Origin: Candidatus Scybalocola faecavium
Lineage (GTDB): Bacteria; Bacillota; Clostridia; Lachnospirales; Lachnospiraceae
Direction of reading: 5' to 3'
Assembly: GCA_018713145.1 (NCBI GenBank)
Contig: DVFP01000026.1
Location: forward strand, 1-64,000
DNA: 64,000 nucleotides
A program made the translations under genes and the position numbers. Below, piece by piece: positions 59,707-64,000 of the stretch. Position 1 is the first letter of the stretch; each line of letters opens with the position of its first letter. The notes under the pieces were generated by a model, which saw only the letters and a program-made list of their open reading frames with translations, did not search any database and had not been told where the DNA came from.

Positions 59707-61064
59707 TTATTCTTCTGCCATCTCAGACTTAATCTCCTGTACTGCATTATCAAGGATCGTCTGAGTATCCGATGTATGGAAAATAATGTTTTCAAAAATA
59801 TCGCCGGTCTTTTCATTGATCTTGCTGCCTAATGCGGAACGAAGACCGATCGGCTGTACACTGTAATCCAATGTTTCTACAAAAGCCTTCTGAGTATCAT
59901 CAAGAGAAGCTTCTGCTTCAGACAGCTTGTCCTCACTTGTAGGCAGCACGCCTTTCACCTCTTCGCGCACATCAGATGCATGTTCAGATGTAAGGAATTT
60001 AATAACTTCCCATGCAGCCTCAGGATGTTTACAGTTTGCGCCAATAGCATAACCGGAAGCGCACAGATAAGATGTATGGTTTCCGGGAATGAGAGCCATA
60101 CCATAGTTTGTACCGGCCTCATCCAGTGTGACCTTATCCCAGCCGCCGCTGACAAACATCGCCAGTTTTCCGGCTGTCATCATGGCTGTAGCGCTGCCGA
60201 ATGTATCCAGGTCCGCAGATGCCGGAGATACTTTGTCCGGCTCTTCTGCCATAGCAAAATATCTGTCCAGAGCCTCTGCCACTTCTGGGCTGTTAAGATA
60301 ACCGTCACATTCTGTGCCATCCTCATTCATAAGATTTAAACCAAGGGATTCCAGGTAAGTTAATACAGCGTAAGCCCAGTTCTGAGCATTAAATCCGTAC
60401 TGCTCATAAGTTCCGTCATCATTTTTTACTGTCAGCTGAGCAGCCGCGTCAAACAGGTCATCCCAAGTCCACTCACTGGTAGGATATTCCATACCTGCCG
60501 CATCAAACATATCTTTGTTATAGTATAAACAAATCGGGTTATAATCAATAACCATATACTGCTGCTGTCCGTTAACTTTACCCATATTCATCAGAGAATC
60601 CGGAAGGGTCTGAGTATAATCTGAATCTGCTGCCATCATGTCATCCATTGGCATGGTCAATCCGCGATCTACCCATTTAAAGAAATCACCTTCACCGGAA
60701 GCGAAAATATCGTATCCGTCACCGGAAGAAAAAGAAGTGGTCAGGCGGTCGCCGTAGCCCTCAGAAGGAACCAGGTCAAAAACCACCTCAATGTTTTTAT
60801 CGTTTGTCTCATTAAATTCATCGATCAGCTGCTGATCTGCTTCTCCGTCTGTTGTGGTTCCCCAGTTTGTCAGACGGATCGTAATCTTCTCGCCGCTGTT
60901 TCCGTTATCTGCGGCTTGACTCTCACCGGAAGCTTCAGAACCGGCTACATTAGAATCGGAAGTCCCCCCCCCCCCGAAGTCTGGGCAGTATTTCCGCCGC
61001 ATCCGGCCAGCAGCCCTGCGATCATAGACACTGATAAAACGCTTGCAATAAGTCTTCCTTTCAT
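59707..61064 (-). CDS. Sugar-binding lipoprotein, frame broken in a G12 tract
   Basis: Extracellular solute-binding protein (family 1) for a sugar or oligosaccharide. The lipoprotein signal is MKGRLIASVLSV..AGLLAGC. After GNTAQTS the frame enters twelve G residues (60964-60975, written as C) and goes off by one, stopping soon after. Resuming one frame over gives a normal binding protein (KITIRLTNWGTTTDGEADQQ onward, to MAEE). Thirteen or ten G residues would give one 452- or 451-codon gene. AAGGAGG before 61064 sets the start. Either a phase-variable tract or an assembly error. Confidence 0.85.
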
Positions 61065-61135
61065 TAAAAATCTCCTCCTTGAAAATAATCTTTGTACAGA
61101 CCGATATGCCTGTAAATTTTCGGTCCGCGAGTTTA

Positions 61136-61149
61136 CGAAAGCGTTTTTG
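61136..61149 (-). promoter_or_regulatory. LacI-type operator, downstream site
   Basis: CGAAAGCGTTTTTG, near-identical to the site at 61242, in the leader of the binding-protein gene. Confidence 0.55.
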
Positions 61150-61241
61150 TAGGTTTTCAAAAAAAATACGCTGCTCATCACAGGATTTTTTTCAAAAGTT
61201 GAGAAATCTTCCAATTTTTTCTCTTTTGCCTTTTGCTATTT

Positions 61242-61255
61242 CGAAAACGTTTTTG
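61242..61255 (-). promoter_or_regulatory. LacI-type operator at the start of transcription
   Basis: CGAAAACGTTTTTG with palindromic AAAACGTTTT (61244-61253). It lies just downstream of the -10 box at 61263, so binding would block transcription. The LacI gene at 61404 is the likely source; CcpA is another possibility. Confidence 0.7.
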
Positions 61256-61262
61256 TAACTAT

Positions 61263-61291
61263 AAAATAGCATATATTACCTTTAGTGTCAA
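61263..61291 (-). promoter_or_regulatory. Promoter of the sugar transporter operon
   Basis: TTGACA (61286-61291), 17-bp spacer, TATTTT (61263-61268) on the minus strand, between the LacI terminator and the operator. Confidence 0.7.
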
Positions 61292-61365
61292 TAGGTGTTT
61301 TTGGATTTTATGATTTATTTTTACACAAAAATATTAAAATCATCATTTTTACTGAGCAAATACAA

Positions 61366-61396
61366 CAAAAAAGCACTGTCTCACAGACGGTGCTTC
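61366..61396 (-). terminator. Terminator of the lacI-type gene
   Basis: GCACTGTC (61373-61380)/GACGGTGC (61386-61393); on the minus strand followed by TTTTTTG. Confidence 0.85.
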
Positions 61397-61403
61397 CTTA
61401 AGT

Positions 61404-62444
61404 TTAGGTATTGACTGTCCGGTTCGCCGGATAATACACTTTCACAGTATTTCGTTTAACAAATTGATACGGCACATAAACATGACCATATTCTTTCTTT
61501 TCAGTAATCATATGGTACAGGATTTCTCCCCCGATCCGGCCCATTTCATAGGGATCCTGGGCCACAGTGGTTAATCCTCCGTTAATGTACCTGGCCACAG
61601 GTATATCATCAAAGCCTATGACCGATATATCTTCAGGCACCTTAAGTCCCCGCTCTTTTAATGCCCGCAGGACACCTATGGCCATAAGGTCGCTGGAACA
61701 AAAAATTGCCGTAACGCCAAGACAGTTATCCAGCAGCCGAAAGGTAGCCCTGTACGCTTCATCCTCGTCAAATTCTCCGTTTTCCACCCACGCTTCTCCG
61801 GTTTCCAGGCCGGCCTCAGCCATTGCCTGAAGGTATCCCTTTAAACGGCGCTGGGATACAGTGGCCGTGGACTTTCCGTTCATAAGCGCGATCTTTTTAT
61901 GTCCCATGCCGATCAGATAGTGGGTCACATCGTAGGCGGCCCTGGCATTGTCAATGGAAAGGCCGCACACATTTTTGCTTTTATATTCTCCCTCCATAAC
62001 CACGCAGGGAATCTCACTGTTCATCAGTTCCCGGTAATAAGGTTCATTAATATTTAAACCGGATACAAGGACCCCGTCAATATTTTTCTGACGGCAAAGC
62101 TGAATGTAACTCAGCTCGCCCTGCTTCGCCGCATTGGTGGTTAAAATGATAAAATCAAACTGATGATCCAATGATGCCTGATACATTCCGCTGAGCATTC
62201 CGTAAACAAAACCGCTTTCGTCCTGCTTTGCAAGACCGGAAACAAGATAGGCCAAATTTTTTCTTGCTTTTCCTCCCAGAGAACGGGCATTGGCATCTGG
62301 CATATAATTCAGCCTTTGAGCGATCTGCTGTATCCTTTTCTTTGTTTCAGGCTTCACATCGCTGTACCCGTTTAACGCCTTGGAAACAGTCGTAATAGAC
62401 ACCCCTGCTTCTCTGGCCACATCTTTAATTCCTGTTCTTCCCAC
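61404..62444 (-). CDS. LacI/PurR family transcriptional repressor
   Basis: 346 residues starting from a GTG with AGGGTGAG upstream. N-terminal helix-turn-helix GIKDVAREAGVSITTVSKALNGYSDV, hinge KRIQQIAQRLNYMPDANARSLGG, then the periplasmic-binding-like effector domain (about 60-335: FCSSDLMAIGVLRALKERG, DDIPVARYINGGLTTVAQDP). It is upstream of the transporter and downstream of the GH65 gene and is likely to regulate at least the transporter. Confidence 0.93.
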   Translation of the reverse strand: MGRTGIKDVAREAGVSITTVSKALNGYSDVKPETKKRIQQIAQRLNYMPDANARSLGGKARKNLAYLVSGLAKQDESGFVYGMLSGMYQASLDHQFDFIILTTNAAKQGELSYIQLCRQKNIDGVLVSGLNINEPYYRELMNSEIPCVVMEGEYKSKNVCGLSIDNARAAYDVTHYLIGMGHKKIALMNGKSTATVSQRRLKGYLQAMAEAGLETGEAWVENGEFDEDEAYRATFRLLDNCLGVTAIFCSSDLMAIGVLRALKERGLKVPEDISVIGFDDIPVARYINGGLTTVAQDPYEMGRIGGEILYHMITEKKEYGHVYVPYQFVKRNTVKVYYPANRTVNT

Positions 62445-62478
62445 GATAACTCACCCTTGATCTGTTTATTCCTCTCTG

Positions 62479-62645
62479 GGGCTATTATACCATGGCCGCC
62501 AGTGCAGCCATGGGATGGGCGCTGCCCGGATGCGTACTTTTGCCCATTTGTACGCTCACTTTGGGCGCTGCCCAAAAGACGCAGTATAATAGCCACGCTG
62601 TGGCTATTATACCATAAATACTGCGATTTTGAGAAGTATAAATGT
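62479..62645. repeat. Palindromes between lacI-type and GH65 genes
   Basis: GTATAATAGCCA (62584-62595)/TGGCTATTATAC (62601-62612) is a perfect 12-bp dyad. GGCTATTATACCAT (62602-62615) has a near copy, GGCTATTATACCAT-like, at 62479-62492. Each contains TATAAT on one strand, so these may be -10 elements of the lacI-type promoter; no -35 box is clear. ATGGC/GCCAT and GGGC/GCCC hairpins lie between. The rest of 62445-62705 holds no gene. Confidence 0.5.
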
Positions 62646-62705
62646 TAGGATAAACAAACACTGTGTTGTCTATTTTTTAATTTTTTTATACAAACAGTGT
62701 CTCGG

Positions 62706-64000
62706 CTATTTTTTAACCGGAATTTCCAGCACATTTTCCAGCAGGCAGGGTTCATCGTAAATCCATAATGAAACCCTTTCCCCGCTTTCCAGAACAAAGA
62801 CGGTCTTTTCTTCATCCACCCGGACTTTGATCGTCCTTCCCCGGTAGCAGACCTTAAAAGTATAGGCCTTCCACGGACCGGGAAGATATGGGGCAAAATG
62901 AAGGCCGCTTTCTTTAAGCCGAAGTCCTCCAAAGCCGTAGACGACTGCCATATAATTGCCGCCCATATTGGCGGTGTGGATACCATCTTTTGTATTGTGA
63001 TGCAGGTTAAACAAGTCAAGCTTTGCCGAATCCCCAAAGTAGGTGTAGGCTTTTTCTTTTTCTCCCAGTTTTGAAGCTACAATACTGTAAATACATGTAG
63101 ACAAAGATGAATCATGAGTCGTTACAGTCTCATAATAGGCAAAGGAGCGGCGGATGGTTTCCAAATCCTGGGCATCTTCAAAAATAAAATGAGCCAGCAC
63201 TGTATCTGCCTGCTTACATACCTGGAAACGATAAATATATAAAGGATGATAATGGAGCAGCAAAGGGAAATGGTCCTTTGGCGTATTGGCAATATCCCAT
63301 TTTTTCTTTTGAAGGAAAGAATCATCCTGAGGATTGATTCCAAGCTCTTCATCGTAAGGCAGGTACATCGCTTTCTCTGCCCTGGAAAATTCCAGGATTT
63401 CTTCCCGGGTCAGCTCCAGCTTTTTGGCCACAGGCTCCAAAAGTCCGGCCTGGTTTAACAGTTCCCAAAAACGCACTGCCCAGTGAAGATTGTACTGAGC
63501 ACAGGCATTTGTATAATAATTATTATTCACGATACAGGTATATTCATCCGGGCCGGTCACATCGTTGATCAGGAAACGACCTTTATAAAAGTTGCCTGTA
63601 TCCATCCACAGACGGGCAGTTTCAAAAACGATCTCAGCCCCTTTCTCAGCAATATATCCCAAATCTAAAGTTGCCAGATAGTAAGCTACGACAGCATAGG
63701 CAATATCCCCGTTAATATGATACTGGGCGGAGCCGGATGGAAAATACCCGGAGCATTCCTTTCCGGAAATCGTCCGCCACGGATACAAAGCTCCCTTTTT
63801 ATGGCCGAGGATCCTGGCATTTTCCCGGGCGCCGTCTAAGATCTCATATCGATAATCAATAAGATTTCTGGAAATATCCGGATTCGTCAAAGTGAAAAAC
63901 GGCTGCATATACATTTCCGTATCCCAGAAATAATGACCTTCATAGCCTTCCCCGGACAGCCCCTTTGCGGCAATATTTCCATACTTGTCCCGGCCTGCAG
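62706..64000 (-). CDS. GH65 glycoside phosphorylase (maltose/kojibiose type), 5' end beyond the window
   Basis: The last 431 codons of a family 65 enzyme that phosphorolyses alpha-glucobioses to a sugar 1-phosphate and glucose. The frame is open to the window edge; the ATG at 63914 is internal. Substrate-site motif GEGYEGHYFWDTE, then the catalytic acid region NDVTGPDEYT, and His/Lys-rich phosphate-site region HTANMGGNYMAVVYGFGG. The C-terminal beta domain is complete. With the ABC importer and LacI regulator it suggests intracellular use of an imported disaccharide; which linkage cannot be told. Confidence 0.9.
   Translation of the reverse strand, partial: AGRDKYGNIAAKGLSGEGYEGHYFWDTEMYMQPFFTLTNPDISRNLIDYRYEILDGARENARILGHKKGALYPWRTISGKECSGYFPSGSAQYHINGDIAYAVVAYYLATLDLGYIAEKGAEIVFETARLWMDTGNFYKGRFLINDVTGPDEYTCIVNNNYYTNACAQYNLHWAVRFWELLNQAGLLEPVAKKLELTREEILEFSRAEKAMYLPYDEELGINPQDDSFLQKKKWDIANTPKDHFPLLLHYHPLYIYRFQVCKQADTVLAHFIFEDAQDLETIRRSFAYYETVTTHDSSLSTCIYSIVASKLGEKEKAYTYFGDSAKLDLFNLHHNTKDGIHTANMGGNYMAVVYGFGGLRLKESGLHFAPYLPGPWKAYTFKVCYRGRTIKVRVDEEKTVFVLESGERVSLWIYDEPCLLENVLEIPVKK

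Noticed and set aside
1-64000. tRNA or rRNA genes
   Set aside because: I found no cloverleaf ending in CCA-type acceptor or any rRNA-like stretch by eye; a covariance search could still find one I missed.

Overview
This window looks like a spore-forming, low-to-moderate GC Firmicute of the Lachnospiraceae type. Supporting signs are the small acid-soluble spore protein, GerW and YlbJ, the order plsX-acpP-rnc-smc-ftsY, the order ylxM-ffh-rpsP-khpA-rimM-trmD, DUF3842, DUF6382-FHA and DUF512, and strong AGGAGG ribosome-binding sites. I cannot name the genus. Almost all genes lie on the minus strand. I saw no rRNA, tRNA or CRISPR array.

Layout. 1-1.4 kb: a divergent XRE regulator and an unknown small gene. 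1.4-6.7 kb: a leftward polysaccharide module (cpsB phosphatase, cpsC, cpsD kinase, priming sugar transferase, LCP ligase) with no glycosyltransferase, flippase or polymerase beside it. 6.7-8.9 kb: two paralogous tyrosine recombinases around an apparent invertible DNA cassette. 9-16 kb: gpsA-plsY-der-DUF512-pgeF and an rnhB-yraN fusion, then a broken Rpn transposase. 16.4-26.3 kb: signal peptidase, ylqF, a signal-peptidase-like gene without its catalytic residues, rplS, nickel-pincer cofactor genes larE/larC/larB with DUF3842, and trmD-rimM-khpA-rpsP-ffh-ylxM. 26.4-34.7 kb: ilvA, ftsY, smc, rnc, acpP, plsX. 35-39 kb: a GntR-controlled ABC exporter, an NCS2 permease and a GH43 remnant. 39-46 kb: rpmF-DUF177, ackA, tmcAL, ylbJ, coaD-rsmD, a spore protein. 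46-57 kb: recG-yloV-yloU, rpmB, an FHA protein, gerW-DUF2953 and poorly known genes. 57.7-64 kb: a sugar ABC transporter with its LacI regulator and a GH65 phosphorylase cut by the window end.

The main candidate for an undescribed system is at 7712-8888. Two perfect 26-bp inverted repeats, each a near-palindromic recombinase site with a 7-bp asymmetric centre, enclose one of the recombinase genes and a consensus promoter. As assembled, the promoter points away from the polysaccharide genes. Inversion would place it about 40 bp upstream of the other recombinase, reading toward the cps operon. The invertible promoter and the fixed cps promoter share an upstream array of four TGTGA/CGTGA boxes at matching helical spacing, so one regulator may govern both.

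Other notable features: a G12 tract that breaks the sugar-binding lipoprotein gene by one base; a structured repeat (closing stem plus three hairpins) with compensatory changes between copies near 34.9 and 57.6 kb; a two-hairpin 52-bp repeat just upstream of four genes, one copy of which encodes the end of PgeF; and a three-way-junction RNA candidate between trmD and DUF3842.
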